Shown piece after piece: positions 28,101-37,581 of a stretch of DNA of 64,000 nucleotides. Every line of letters begins with the position of its first letter. The stretch's first letter is position 1. The stretch is taken from contig NZ_JACARE010000023.1 in assembly GCF_013386765.1 (NCBI RefSeq), positions 62,001-126,000 on the forward strand. The letters are read 5' to 3'. Under the pieces are notes generated by a model. That model was not told the DNA's origin, did not search any database, and saw only the letters and a program-made list of their open reading frames with translations. The DNA comes from Pseudomonas yamanorum (GTDB lineage: Bacteria; Pseudomonadota; Gammaproteobacteria; Pseudomonadales; Pseudomonadaceae). The translations under genes were made by a program, and so were the position numbers.

Positions 28101-31100
28101 GCACGCTGGACGCCGACGCTGCCATCACCCTGGCCAATGCCCTCAACCTCGGCGGCAACCTGACCATCGCGGGCAGCAACGCACTGACCCTCGGCGGCAA
28201 CGTCAACGGCATCGGTGGCTTGACCAAGAACGGCGCGGCCGACCTGACGCTCAACGGGACCAACAACTACCTCGGCGACACGACGCTCAACACCGGCAAG
28301 ATTATCGTCGGCGCCAATAACGCGTTGGGCTCGGGCGTGCTGAGTACGGGGATCAATACCAGCCTGGACGCCAGTACCGCCGTCAGCCTGGGTAACCAGA
28401 TCAGCATGACCGGCCCGCTGACCATCGGCGGTAGCGCCGACCTGACCTTGGGCGGTGTCATCAGCGGCAACGGTAACCTGGTGAAAAACGGCGCGGCCAA
28501 CCTGATCCTCAACGGCGCCAATACGTTTATCGACGGCACCGGATTGAATGCCGGTACCCTGACCGTCGGCAACAACCTGGCCCTCGGCACCGGCAGCCTG
28601 GCAATCAACGGCGCGGCGACGCTGGACAGCAACGCCCCGGTGGCGCTGGCCAACAGCATCGCCCTCAACGCCGACCTCACCGTCGGCGGCACCCAAGACC
28701 TGACGCTGGGCGGCCTCATCGGCGGCAGCGGCCAGCTGATCAAGAACGGCGCGGCCAACCTGACCCTCAACGGTATCAACCTCTATAGCGGTGGCAGCAC
28801 CCTCAACGCCGGCACCCTGACGCTGGGCAATGGCTCGGCGCTGGGCACCGGCAGCCTGACGGTAGGTGGCACCTCGACGCTGGACAACAGCGCGGCGATG
28901 ACCGTGAACAACGGGATAGTGCTCAATGCCGATTTGAACGTGGCCGGCAACAATGACCTGGCGCTCGGCGGCGTGATCAGCGGCGCCGCTGCGTTGAATA
29001 AAAATGGCCTGGCCGACCTGACGCTCAGCGGCACCAACACCTTTACCGGCGCCCTGAATGTCCTGTCCGGCAGTGTCACCACCGCCAGCGCAGGCGCGTT
29101 GGGCAATACCTCGGGCGCGAATGTCAGCGCCGGTGCGTCGCTGATCATGGGCAGTGATGCCAGCCTCGCGACCCTTGCAGGCAGCGGTGATGTGCTGGTC
29201 AGCGGGAGCAACACGCTGTCGGTGGGTGGCCTCAATTCCACCAGCACCTTCGACGGCGGCCTGAGCGGCAGCGGTGCCCTGGCCAAGGTCGGCACCGGTA
29301 CCCTCAACCTCACCGGCATCAATGGCCTCACCGGTGACACCAACGTGAATGCCGGCACCCTGAACCTCAGCGGCTCGCTGGGCAGTGCCAACGTCAACGT
29401 CAATACCGGCGGGACCTTCACTGGTACCGGTTCGGTGCTCGGTACGCTGAGCGTCAACAACGGCGGCCACCTGGCCCTGAGCAGCGGCAATACGCTGTCG
29501 GCCGGCTCGCTGGTGATGGCCGGCAACGGCAACCTGGACGTGGCGCTCGGCGCGCCATCCACCAACTCACTGCTCAACGTCGGCGGCAACCTGACCCTGG
29601 ATGGCAACCTCAACGTGACCGATGCCGGTGGCTTCGGTGTCGGCGTGTATCGCCTGATCAACTACACCGGTGCACTTACCGACCTGGGGCTGAATGTGAC
29701 CGGTGTGCCGGTGGGCTTCGGCCTCGGCGACCTGGTGGTGCAGACCTCGGTGGGCAATCAGGTCAACGTGCTGGTGTCTGCACCAAACGCCAACATCCGC
29801 TTCTGGGACGGCAGCCAGACCATCGCCAACGGCGTGGTGGACGGCGGCACCGGCACCTGGACGGCGGTCGGCACCAACTGGACTTCGGTCGACGGCTTGG
29901 TCAACCAGCCGTGGGCCGCCGACTTCGGCGTGTTCCAGGGGGCGGCGGGCACCGTCACGGTGGCGGGCACGCAAGCGTTCACCGGGCTGCAATTTGTCAC
30001 CGATGGCTACAACCTGGTGGCGGGAGCGGCAGGGCAGTTGACGGCGGTGAACGGCACCGGCGGCAACACTGCGATTCGCGTCGACCCGGGCGCCACCGCC
30101 ACCCTCGGCGTTGGCATTGACGGCACTGGTACCCTGGCCAAACTCGACAGCGGCACACTGGTGCTCAATGGCGCCAACACCTTCACCGGAGGCACCGAGC
30201 TGCAAGGCGGTACATTGGTGGTGGGCAGCAACACCGCCCTTGGTACCGGACAACTGAGCACTTCGACCGGCACCAGGCTGGACAGCAACACCGCCATCAC
30301 CCTGGCCAACGGGGTGAGTCTGGGCGGCAACCTGACGGTGGGTGGCAGCAATGCGCTGACCCTCAATGGCGTGATTGCCGGTACCGGTGGCCTGGTGAAA
30401 AACGGCGCAGCCAACCTGACCCTCGGTGGCAACAATGCCTTCCTCGGCCCGGTGGCGCTGAATGCCGGCGGGCTGATCCTGGCGTCCAATACCGCACTGG
30501 GCAGCGGCACACTTAACGTGGCGGGCGGTACCACGCTGGACGCGGCCTCTGCGGTCAGCGTTAACAACGCGGTAAACCTCGCGGGCAATCTGGGCATCGG
30601 CGGCACGGCTGACCTGACCCTCGCCGGCGTCGTTAACGGCGCGGGCGGCCTGACCAAGAACGGCGCGGCCAACCTGACGCTAAGCGGCTTCAACAGTTTT
30701 CTCGGTGGTACCACGTTGAACGCCGGCACCTTGACTGCCGGGAGCAACTCGGCGCTGGGCCTGGGCAACCTGACGGTGGGGGGCGCTTCCAGCCTGGACA
30801 GCAGTACTGTGGTGAGCCTGGGCAATAACGTCGTGCTCAACGCGAACCTGGCGGTAGCCGGCAGCAACAACCTGACGCTCGCGGGTGTGATCAGCGGCGC
30901 CGGAGGCTTGGGCAAAAATGGCAACGCCAACCTGACACTGAATGGCATCAACACCTATACCGGCGGTACCACCCTGAACGCCGGCACCCTGACCCTCGGC
31001 ACCGCGGCAGCACTCGGCAGTGGGGCGTTGACGGTGACGGGGCCTTCCACACTGGACAACAGTTCGGCGCTGGCGCTGGGCAACAACATCGCGGTCAACG

Positions 31101-34100
31101 ACAACCTGAGTGTGGCCGGCAACAACAACCTGACCTTGACCGGCGTACTGGATGGCGCGGGCACCCTGACGAAAAATGGCGCGTCCGACCTGACCCTTGG
31201 TGGCAACAACACCTTCAGCGGCAACTTCGACGTGCTGGGCGGCAGCCTGACCACCTCAAGTGCCACGGCCCTCGGCAACAACGCCGGCTTGAACCTCGGT
31301 ACCGGTACCCAACTCAACCTCGGCGCTTCCAGCAGCCTCGGTAGCCTCACCGGCAGTGGCACGGCACTGATCGGCGCCGGGAACACCCTCAGCCTGGGCG
31401 GTGGCAACCTGAGCAGCACCTTTGGCGGTGTGCTCGACGGTACCGGGCAGCTGAGCAAACTCGGCACCGGTACGTTGACCCTCAGCGGTATCAATACCCT
31501 GGCCGGCGACACCAGCATCAACGGTGGCACCCTGAATGTCAGCGGCTCCCTGGCCAGCGGCAACGTCGCGGTCAACAGCGGCGCGACGCTTACGGGCACT
31601 GGCAGCCTGGGAGGCGCCGTCACGGTGGCTGATGGCGGTCACCTCGCGGGCGCGACCGGCAGCACCTTGTCGGTGGGTTCGCTGGTGCTGTCGGGTAATT
31701 CCAACCTGGATGTCGGGTTGGGCACACCGGTCGCCGGCGGTGGCAACGCGCTGATCAATGTCGGCGGCAACCTGACCCTCGACGGCAACCTCAACGTCAG
31801 CGATATCGGCGGCTTTGGCAGCGGTGTGTATCGCATCATCAACTACACCGGCGGCTTGACCGATAACGGCCTGGTGGTCGGCACCGTGCCTGGCAGCGTG
31901 ACGCCGGGGGATCTGCAAGTGCAAACGGCGCTGGCCAATCAAGTCAACCTGCTGGTGACGGCGCCGAACACCACGGTGCAGTTCTGGGATGGCAGCCAAC
32001 TGGTGGGCGACGGCAGCATCAACGGCGGCAGCGGCACCTGGGGCACCGGCACCACCAACTGGACCAGTGTGGACGGCACTGTCAACCAGGCCTGGGGCAA
32101 CAGTTTTGCGGTATTCCAGGGCACGGCGGGCACGGTCACGGTCAACGGCACGCAGAGCATTACCGGGCTGCAGTTCGCCACCGATGGCTACAGCCTGGTG
32201 AATGGCACGGCAGGCGCGTTGAACCTGGTCAATGGCGGCACGGGGAATGCGGCAATTCGCGTCGACCCCAACAACACCGCCACAATCGGTGTGGCCATCA
32301 ACGGCGCCGGTACGCTGGGCAAATACGACACCGGCACCCTGGTCCTCAATGGCACCAATGGCTACACCGGCGGCACGGCGCTCAACGGCGGCAAGCTGGT
32401 GGTGGGCAACGACAGTGCGCTGGGGACCGGCGTATTGACCTCGGCCAACGGTACGGCGCTGGACAGCAACACAGCGGTCAACCTGGCCAATGCGGTGGTG
32501 CTGAACGGTGCCTTGAATGTCGCCGGTTCCAACGCCTTGACCCTGGGCGGCGTGGTCAGTGGCAGCGGCAGCCTGGTCAAGAGCGGCGCGGCCAGCCTGA
32601 CCCTCAATGGCAACAACACCTACAGCGGCGGGACGCAGCTGGCGGCAGGTACGCTGGTGCTCGGCAATAACAATGCCCTGGGCAGCGGCACCCTTGGCGT
32701 TACCGGCAATGCAGTGCTCGACAGCACGGCGGCGCTGCAACTCAACAACGCGATCAACCTCGGTGCGCAACTGGCCCTCACGGGGACTCAAGACACCGTC
32801 CTCGGTGGTGTTATCAGTGGCACCGCCAGCCTGGTGAAAAACGGCACCGGCGCACTGCTGCTGACCGGCGCCAACACCTACAGCGGCGGCACCACCTTGA
32901 ATGGCGGCACCACCACGGGTGACACCAGCAGCTTGCAGGGCGCGATCGCCAACAATGCGACCCTGACCTTCGAACAGGCGGCCGATGGCACCTACACCGG
33001 CAACCTCACCGGTGCCGGGGTGCTGAACAAAAACGGTACGGGCGACCTGCTGCTCAGTGGCAACAACGCCTTTACCGGCGATACCAACGTCAATGCCGGC
33101 GGCCTGCTGGTCAACGGCACCCTGAACAGTGCCAACGTGCTGGTCGGCAGTGGCGCGTCCCTGGGTGGTTCAGGCCAACTGGCGGGCACGGTGACCCTGG
33201 CAAGCGGCTCGACCCTGACCGCAGGCACCGGCGGTACGCCGTTGTCGGTCGGCGGCCTCAACCTGTCCTCGGGCACCAACCTGGACTTCAGCCTCGGCGC
33301 GCCGGGGGCTGCTACCTCGGTGGTGAATGTCGCGGGCAACCTGACCCTGGACGGCACACTTAACATTACCGACGCCGGTGGTTTCGGTACCGGGGTTTAC
33401 CAGCTGTTCCGCTACGGCGGCAGCCTGACCGACAACGGCCTGGCGTACGGCACGTTGCCGTCGGGCATCCTGCCGGGGGCACTGACCTTGCAAACGGCGC
33501 TGGCCAATCAGGTCAACCTGTTGGTGCAAACCACACCGGGGCAAATCCAGTTCTGGAACGGCGGCACCACCAATCCTGATGGCACCATCACTGGCGGCAG
33601 CGGCACGTGGGGCCCAGGCACCAACTGGACCGATCCGAACGGCACCCAGGGCGAGGCGTCGACCAACCAGTTCGCGGTGTTTGGCGGCCAGGGCGGGACA
33701 GTGACAGTGGTGGGCACCCAGGGCTTTACCGGGGTGCAATTCCTCGACCCGAATTACTCGCTGGTGGCCGGTGCAGGCGGCAGCCTGAGCCCGACCAATG
33801 CTCCGGACGGCAGCCTGGCCACAGCGCGGGTGAATGCCGGCGTGACCACCCAGATTGATGCGCCACTGGTGGGCGCCGGCGGCATCAACAAACTGGATGC
33901 GGGCACACTGGTGCTGACGGGCGCCAACACCTACACCGGCGGCACCACCGTCAGTGGCGGGACCCTGGCCGGTAACACCACCAGCCTGCGGGGCAATATC
34001 CTCAACAACGCGCGGTTGCTGTTCACACAACTGAGCAGTGGCCAATTCAACGGTGTGCTGAGCGGCACCGGTGCGCTGGTCAAGCAGGGCGCGGGGACGC

Positions 34101-35725
34101 TGCTGCTCACCGGCAACCAGTCGTTCAGCGGAACGGTGGCGGTGGATCAGGGCGTGTTGCAAGTTGGCAACGCGGCCAATCCCAACGCCATCCTGGGTGG
34201 GCAGGTCACCGTGGCCAACGGTGCCGGGCTGACAGGTAATGGCAGTGTCGGCTCGCTGGTCAACCACGGTGCGGTGACGCCCGACAGCGGCAAATTGAGT
34301 GTTGCCGGCAACTTCACCAATGCCGCCGATGGCGCGCTGAACCTGGTCATCACTCCATCGGCCGCAGGCGCCCTGGCGGTTGGCGGCACGGCAAACCTGG
34401 CGGGCACGCTGAACGTGGTTAACCTGGCACCTTATGCCGGCCCCACCACCTACACCTTATTGACGGCGGGTGGCGGGGTAACGGGTACGTTTGCCAGCAC
34501 CAACCTTGAGAACCTGGCGTTCCTCAATACCGCCCTCAGCTACACCCCGAATGAGGTCGCCCTGGCAGTCAGCCGCAATAACGTCAGCTATGCCAGCGTG
34601 GCAGCCACCGGCAATCAGCGGGCGGTCGCGGCGGCACTGGGCAGCGGGGCAGCAGTGGGCGGTGCAGCGGTGCAAAACGCGCTGCTTAACGGCAGTGCAG
34701 CCAGTGCCCGCGCCGCTTTCGATAACCTCTCGGGGGAAATTCACGCCAGCACCGCCAGCGCTTTGCTCGAAGACTCGCGTTACATCCGTGACGCGGTCAA
34801 TGAGCGCCTGCGCCAACCGGGTTGCTACCGCCAGGACGATCCACGCAGCAGCCTGGCACCGAGCGAAAACCAGTTGAGCAGCGCCGGTTGCCAAGGCGAA
34901 ATGGTCGGCTGGGCACGTGTCCTGGGCACCTGGGGCCATATGGGCGGCGACAGCAACACCGCCAACCTGGACCGCAACCTCGGCGGCTTCCTGCTGGGCA
35001 CCGACAAGCAACTGGACGACGCCTGGCGCGCCGGTGTTGCCGCCGGCTACACCCGCAGCGACCTCGACGCCAAGCACCGCAACTCCAGCGCCGATGTCGA
35101 CAGCTATCACCTGATGGCCTACACCGCGTACCAGCAGGAAGCCTTTGCCGCACGTATGGGCGTGGCCTACAGCTGGCATGACATCGAGAGCAAACGCGAT
35201 GTGGCAGCTGGTGATGTAGGCCAACGCCTGAAGGCCGACTACAAGGCTCGCAGTGCGCAAGTGTTCGGTGAAGTCGGCTACACCATTCAAACCGCCAGTG
35301 TTGCCCTGGAACCGTTCGCCGGCCTGGCCTACGTCAACTACGACAGCGACACCATCAAGGAGAAGGGCGGCTCAGCGGCCCTGCGCGGTGATGCCGATCA
35401 AGACATTACCTTCTCCACGTTGGGCCTGCGTGTCGGCCAGACTCTCACCCTGGGCAACGGCTCGAAGATCACCCCGCGGGGCAGCATCGGCTGGCGTCAT
35501 GCCTTCGGCGATACCCAGCCGGATGCCGACCTGAGCTTTATCAACGGCGGTGGAACTTCATTCAGCACCCAAGGCGTACCGATCGCCAAGGACAGCGCCG
35601 TGCTGGAAGCAGGCATCGACTATCAGATCAGCCCCAACGGCAAGCTTGGCCTGGGTTACTCCGGACAAGTCTCGCGCAACGACAAGGACCACGCGATGAC
35701 CATCAGTTTCTCCCTCGGCTTCTGA
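25190..35725 (+). CDS. Giant autotransporter adhesin with beta-strand passenger repeats (type Va)
   Basis: A protein of about 3,511 residues. AAAGGAG at 25177-25183 points to GTG 25190 rather than the earlier TTG 25169. An extended signal peptide ends near ASPDALA (about residue 39). The passenger holds about 24 autotransporter-associated beta-strand repeats (NGxxxLTLxGxNTYxGxTxLNAGTL) and three copies of a longer module with FWDGS/FWNGG and GTWTxxGTNWT motifs. A helical linker (FDNLSGEIHASTASALLEDSR, about 3183) leads to a C-terminal beta-barrel of about 270 residues ending in Phe (TISFSLGF). This should be a surface-exposed beta-helical rod for adhesion or aggregation. No protease triad is seen. 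A strong terminator follows. Confidence 0.95.
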   Translation: MDRRLATAAIPRISPLNLAIRLGIAGLVLGLASPDALAACTPASPSVGATVTCTGVPTLPLFLNTFASAVNNLTVNVNSGAQMNATLGGQALNLIGNNLTFNNSGTVDPALLGAFGMLSTGLMVGNGNASTVNINNTLTGIIRGTGDVLGLNLTTLAGMAMDVVNGAGGVTNITNNGAIGSTALLNLTLFASDTPVVAVQGGSQVNMVNNGTLTGRVAFETSSTGNTFINTGAISGGVSMGAASSNTFTAVTGSTITSGGGVGLSLGGLIGVNLTFAPTGQVDGGAGGNNSLILQNTIGVGGGTSGTGTVSSANYVNFNNLTLNSGTWTLQGPVVSGSTTLNGGVAQFNNSQAFGSGVLTSNGGALQASTGGLSLSNLINLGASGLTLQGTNAITLGNVVSGQGGLTKNGTGQLVLSGANTYLGNTSLNGGSVQLGNNLAFSTGTVTVGGSTVLQAPGTITLNNALVLNSAVGTSGVGSLTLAGAVSGAGGISKNGSGSLTLSAANTGYTGSTDLNAGTLIVSNNNSLGSGSLNVNAAASLDSTGAVALANNIGLNGNLTLLGSNALTLGGVISGASGLVKNGSATLTLTGNNTQLGPTALNAGTLQVGSNTALGTGALNTAAGTTLDATAAVTLANAVNMAADLIIGGTQALSLNGIVSGLGAGLIKNGTAALSLGGANTYTGNTSLNAGSLIVGSNTALGAGGTLNTAAGTSLDASTAVTLANAANITGNLNIGGTADLTLGGLVGGSGGLTKNGTAKLILNGANTFLSGVTLNAGTLTAGNNAALGVGNLTVSGAATLDSNTNVTLGNNVALNADLSVAGSNALTLGGVLAGTGQLIKNGAANLTLNGVNTYSGGSTLNAGTLTLGNGAALGTGALTVGGASSLNGTGALVLSNAINLNANLTAGGANPLTLGGVIAGTGGLIKTGASSLTLNGNNTYTGTTALNAGTLIVGSNTALGTGALNAANGSTLDADAAITLANALNLGGNLTIAGSNALTLGGNVNGIGGLTKNGAADLTLNGTNNYLGDTTLNTGKIIVGANNALGSGVLSTGINTSLDASTAVSLGNQISMTGPLTIGGSADLTLGGVISGNGNLVKNGAANLILNGANTFIDGTGLNAGTLTVGNNLALGTGSLAINGAATLDSNAPVALANSIALNADLTVGGTQDLTLGGLIGGSGQLIKNGAANLTLNGINLYSGGSTLNAGTLTLGNGSALGTGSLTVGGTSTLDNSAAMTVNNGIVLNADLNVAGNNDLALGGVISGAAALNKNGLADLTLSGTNTFTGALNVLSGSVTTASAGALGNTSGANVSAGASLIMGSDASLATLAGSGDVLVSGSNTLSVGGLNSTSTFDGGLSGSGALAKVGTGTLNLTGINGLTGDTNVNAGTLNLSGSLGSANVNVNTGGTFTGTGSVLGTLSVNNGGHLALSSGNTLSAGSLVMAGNGNLDVALGAPSTNSLLNVGGNLTLDGNLNVTDAGGFGVGVYRLINYTGALTDLGLNVTGVPVGFGLGDLVVQTSVGNQVNVLVSAPNANIRFWDGSQTIANGVVDGGTGTWTAVGTNWTSVDGLVNQPWAADFGVFQGAAGTVTVAGTQAFTGLQFVTDGYNLVAGAAGQLTAVNGTGGNTAIRVDPGATATLGVGIDGTGTLAKLDSGTLVLNGANTFTGGTELQGGTLVVGSNTALGTGQLSTSTGTRLDSNTAITLANGVSLGGNLTVGGSNALTLNGVIAGTGGLVKNGAANLTLGGNNAFLGPVALNAGGLILASNTALGSGTLNVAGGTTLDAASAVSVNNAVNLAGNLGIGGTADLTLAGVVNGAGGLTKNGAANLTLSGFNSFLGGTTLNAGTLTAGSNSALGLGNLTVGGASSLDSSTVVSLGNNVVLNANLAVAGSNNLTLAGVISGAGGLGKNGNANLTLNGINTYTGGTTLNAGTLTLGTAAALGSGALTVTGPSTLDNSSALALGNNIAVNDNLSVAGNNNLTLTGVLDGAGTLTKNGASDLTLGGNNTFSGNFDVLGGSLTTSSATALGNNAGLNLGTGTQLNLGASSSLGSLTGSGTALIGAGNTLSLGGGNLSSTFGGVLDGTGQLSKLGTGTLTLSGINTLAGDTSINGGTLNVSGSLASGNVAVNSGATLTGTGSLGGAVTVADGGHLAGATGSTLSVGSLVLSGNSNLDVGLGTPVAGGGNALINVGGNLTLDGNLNVSDIGGFGSGVYRIINYTGGLTDNGLVVGTVPGSVTPGDLQVQTALANQVNLLVTAPNTTVQFWDGSQLVGDGSINGGSGTWGTGTTNWTSVDGTVNQAWGNSFAVFQGTAGTVTVNGTQSITGLQFATDGYSLVNGTAGALNLVNGGTGNAAIRVDPNNTATIGVAINGAGTLGKYDTGTLVLNGTNGYTGGTALNGGKLVVGNDSALGTGVLTSANGTALDSNTAVNLANAVVLNGALNVAGSNALTLGGVVSGSGSLVKSGAASLTLNGNNTYSGGTQLAAGTLVLGNNNALGSGTLGVTGNAVLDSTAALQLNNAINLGAQLALTGTQDTVLGGVISGTASLVKNGTGALLLTGANTYSGGTTLNGGTTTGDTSSLQGAIANNATLTFEQAADGTYTGNLTGAGVLNKNGTGDLLLSGNNAFTGDTNVNAGGLLVNGTLNSANVLVGSGASLGGSGQLAGTVTLASGSTLTAGTGGTPLSVGGLNLSSGTNLDFSLGAPGAATSVVNVAGNLTLDGTLNITDAGGFGTGVYQLFRYGGSLTDNGLAYGTLPSGILPGALTLQTALANQVNLLVQTTPGQIQFWNGGTTNPDGTITGGSGTWGPGTNWTDPNGTQGEASTNQFAVFGGQGGTVTVVGTQGFTGVQFLDPNYSLVAGAGGSLSPTNAPDGSLATARVNAGVTTQIDAPLVGAGGINKLDAGTLVLTGANTYTGGTTVSGGTLAGNTTSLRGNILNNARLLFTQLSSGQFNGVLSGTGALVKQGAGTLLLTGNQSFSGTVAVDQGVLQVGNAANPNAILGGQVTVANGAGLTGNGSVGSLVNHGAVTPDSGKLSVAGNFTNAADGALNLVITPSAAGALAVGGTANLAGTLNVVNLAPYAGPTTYTLLTAGGGVTGTFASTNLENLAFLNTALSYTPNEVALAVSRNNVSYASVAATGNQRAVAAALGSGAAVGGAAVQNALLNGSAASARAAFDNLSGEIHASTASALLEDSRYIRDAVNERLRQPGCYRQDDPRSSLAPSENQLSSAGCQGEMVGWARVLGTWGHMGGDSNTANLDRNLGGFLLGTDKQLDDAWRAGVAAGYTRSDLDAKHRNSSADVDSYHLMAYTAYQQEAFAARMGVAYSWHDIESKRDVAAGDVGQRLKADYKARSAQVFGEVGYTIQTASVALEPFAGLAYVNYDSDTIKEKGGSAALRGDADQDITFSTLGLRVGQTLTLGNGSKITPRGSIGWRHAFGDTQPDADLSFINGGGTSFSTQGVPIAKDSAVLEAGIDYQISPNGKLGLGYSGQVSRNDKDHAMTISFSLGF
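26400..34190 (+). repeat. Internal repeat region of the autotransporter passenger
   Basis: About 24 in-frame repeats, each carrying the [N/S]GAxxLTLxGxNTY...LNAGTLxxGN pattern at spacings of roughly 80-110 residues. Superimposed on them is a longer module of about 200 residues found three times, starting near 29587, 31768 and 33338 (each NLTLDGxLN[VI][TS]D...GGFG.GVY). Neighbouring copies share long near-identical nucleotide stretches, so unequal recombination could change the repeat number, and short-read assembly could collapse it. Confidence 0.85.
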
Positions 35726-35743
35726 TCAAGGCCGGGTCCCTTC

Positions 35744-35769
35744 AACCGCCCGAAAGGGCGGTTTTTTTA
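35744..35769 (+). terminator. Rho-independent terminator after the autotransporter
   Basis: An 8-bp stem AACCGCCC / GGGCGGTT with a GAAA tetraloop is followed by seven Ts, beginning 18 bases after the autotransporter stop codon. Confidence 0.93.
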
Positions 35770-35888
35770 TGGGCGCTACCGTGCAGTTTGATCGTTCCTA
35801 CCCTCTGCGTAGGAATGCAGCCTAGGATGCTCTGCGTCCCGTTCCGCTCCGCTAATAATCATACTGGAATAACCTACAAACACTTTCC

Positions 35889-35996
35889 AGGGAAGAACGG
35901 GAGGTTGTGTGCCTCATTCGTGCCATGGGAGGAGAGTTGGAGATTGTCGCCACGTTTCCGGATGGCCAGGTAAAGATTGAGAACTTTGCCAACTGA
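35889..35996 (+). pseudogene. Remnant of an XRE-type HTH regulator/antitoxin (C-terminal end)
   Basis: One frame ending at TGA 35994-35996 encodes about 35 residues (...CLIRAMGGELEIVATF, then PDGQVKIENFAN). This is the signature C-terminus of HigA/XRE-type antitoxins that follow an HTH. No start codon, HTH or toxin partner is present upstream. The frame runs back only a few more codons into unrelated sequence, so this is the tail of a deleted gene. It is directly followed by an intact terminator. The longest alternative frame here (from 35788) has no such signature. Confidence 0.5.
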
Positions 35997-36011
35997 GTCA
36001 TTCTTTCCATC

Positions 36012-36041
36012 AAAGCCCGGCCATACGCCGGGCTTTTTGTT
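36012..36041 (+). terminator. Rho-independent terminator after the HTH remnant
   Basis: The stem AAAGCCCGGC / GCCGGGCTTT with a short CATAC loop is followed by further Ts (36012-36041). It lies 16 bases past the remnant's stop codon and 71 bases before the LysR start at 36113. Confidence 0.88.
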
Positions 36042-36112
36042 ATGTGAACGGTTGTCGCCATTGTGCAGATTTATGGACAATACTTGGTGTTCTCGCCCCA
36101 TCGGACATCATC

Positions 36113-37009
36113 GTGAACCAACTCCTTGCCATGCGCGCCTTCGTCCGTGTCGTCGAAACCGGCTCCTTCAGCCGCGCATCCGACCAGCTGGCACTGCCGC
36201 GTTCCACCGTCAGCAAGCTCATCACCGACCTGGAGAAGCACCTTGGCGTCAAGCTGATGCATCGCACTACCCGTGCGCTGGCGGCCACTCCGGAAGGGCT
36301 TACGTACTACAACCATGCGCTGTGCCTGGTGGCCGAACTGGACGAGTTGGATAACGCCCTGCGCGGGCAGAAGCTCAAGCCCGGTGGTCACCTGAAGGTG
36401 GATGCGCCGGCGTCCTTTGCCAATTGCCTGCTGATCCCGGCGCTGGTGGATTTTCATCGTGAGTATCCCGACATCACCATCGCCCTGGGCATCAGCGATC
36501 GCGCCGTGAATATCGTGGGGGAGGGGGTGGATTGCGTGCTGCGGGTGGGCAAGCTGGATGACATGGCCATGATTGGTCGCAAGGTCGCAGACCTTGAGTA
36601 CATCACCTGCGCCGCACCGGGCTACCTGGAACGTATGGGCACGCCCGCTTCTCCCGAAGACCTCGAGCAAAACCACCTCAAGGCTGGCTATTTCTTTGCC
36701 GGGTCGGGTAAACCGGAGCCGTTGATTTTCGAGAAGGGTGCCGCCCGTCATGAAATAGGCAACTGTGCGTTTTCGACCAACGAAGGCAATGGCCTTAAAG
36801 AAATGCTGCTCGCCGGCCTGGGTGTCGGGCAGCATTTCAAGTCCATCGTTGACTACTACGTTGAGACCGGCCAGCTAGTCCCGGTGTTGGCGGACTGGAC
36901 CCGACCCGCCACGCCGCTGCACATCATCTACCCACCCAACCGGCATCAGAACGCCCGGTTGAAGGTGTTTATCGACTGGGTGATCGAGCGGTTCGGCGTC
37001 AGGCAATGA
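36113..37009 (+). CDS. LysR-family transcriptional regulator
   Basis: A 298-residue LysR protein. The HTH (LLAMRAFVRVVETGSFSRAS, then QLALPRSTVSKLITDLE) and effector domain are complete. The protein resembles the CrgA/YhjC-like LysR subgroup. The frame opens at ATG 36044. GTG 36113 (MNQLLAMRAF) fits the family start, and ATG 36131 is a possible alternative. The gene converges on the RidA gene with an 11-base overlap at the 3' ends. The target is unknown. Confidence 0.88.
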   Translation: MNQLLAMRAFVRVVETGSFSRASDQLALPRSTVSKLITDLEKHLGVKLMHRTTRALAATPEGLTYYNHALCLVAELDELDNALRGQKLKPGGHLKVDAPASFANCLLIPALVDFHREYPDITIALGISDRAVNIVGEGVDCVLRVGKLDDMAMIGRKVADLEYITCAAPGYLERMGTPASPEDLEQNHLKAGYFFAGSGKPEPLIFEKGAARHEIGNCAFSTNEGNGLKEMLLAGLGVGQHFKSIVDYYVETGQLVPVLADWTRPATPLHIIYPPNRHQNARLKVFIDWVIERFGVRQ

Positions 37010-37400
37010 TTGCCGTCACGCGGATTTCAATGCGCATCGCCGGCAGGCCCAGGGCCTCCACCCCCAGTTCGGTCCAGATCGGTGAGTGATTGGGCATGTA
37101 ATGGCGGTACCACTTGACCATCTGCTGGTTCACTTCGGGAGGAAAACCGCCCACGTGGTAGGAGTTGACGTGGACCACATGCTCCCAGCCGGCACCGGCT
37201 TGCGCCAGGGTGCGTTCCAGGTTCTGGAAGGCCAGGGCAATCTCGTCGGTGAGGGACTCGGGTATCTGGAATGCGTCGTCCCAGCCGCCCTGGCCTGAGG
37301 TTTCAACGCGGTTGCCGATTTTTACGGCTTGGGCGTAATGCAGCGTTTCGCGTGCGATGTCGCCATAACCTGGGGTGATGAAAAATTCGGGCTTGCTCAT
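36999..37400 (-). CDS. RidA-family protein (YjgF/YER057c/UK114)
   Basis: A 133-residue RidA-like protein with the fold-typical pattern: SGQGGWDDAF, LAFQNLERTLAQAGAGWEHVVHVNSYHV, and the conserved Arg in GLPAMRIEIRVTAII. RidA proteins hydrolyse reactive enamine/imine intermediates made by PLP enzymes. This copy belongs to a Rid subfamily whose substrate cannot be named from sequence. GAGG lies upstream of ATG 37400. The open frame extends 11 codons further upstream without conserved residues. Confidence 0.9.
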   Translation of the reverse strand: MSKPEFFITPGYGDIARETLHYAQAVKIGNRVETSGQGGWDDAFQIPESLTDEIALAFQNLERTLAQAGAGWEHVVHVNSYHVGGFPPEVNQQMVKWYRHYMPNHSPIWTELGVEALGLPAMRIEIRVTAIIA

Positions 37401-37581
37401 GGTGTTCCTCGGTTCCAGTAGTTGACCCGACAAAGGCTAATGGACTGAATAGCTGAACAAAATCCGTGTTTTCTGTCATCACTGTGCATGGCTGTGGATA
37501 GTCCGGGTATCAGTTTTTCACATTCCCGTGCCTCACCCTTTGTTACTATCGCCCTCCGTCGTCACCAGGAGTCACTGCCAC

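Noticed and set aside
25186..35290. Many long open frames on the minus strand and other frames across the autotransporter, up to 740 codons
   Set aside because: They follow the repeat period and GC-rich codon bias of the real gene, lack ribosome-binding sites and show no family motifs. They are shadows.
35788..35973. 61-codon frame between the autotransporter and LysR genes
   Set aside because: No ribosome-binding site or family similarity. It overlaps the HTH remnant, which is in a different frame and has a recognisable signature.
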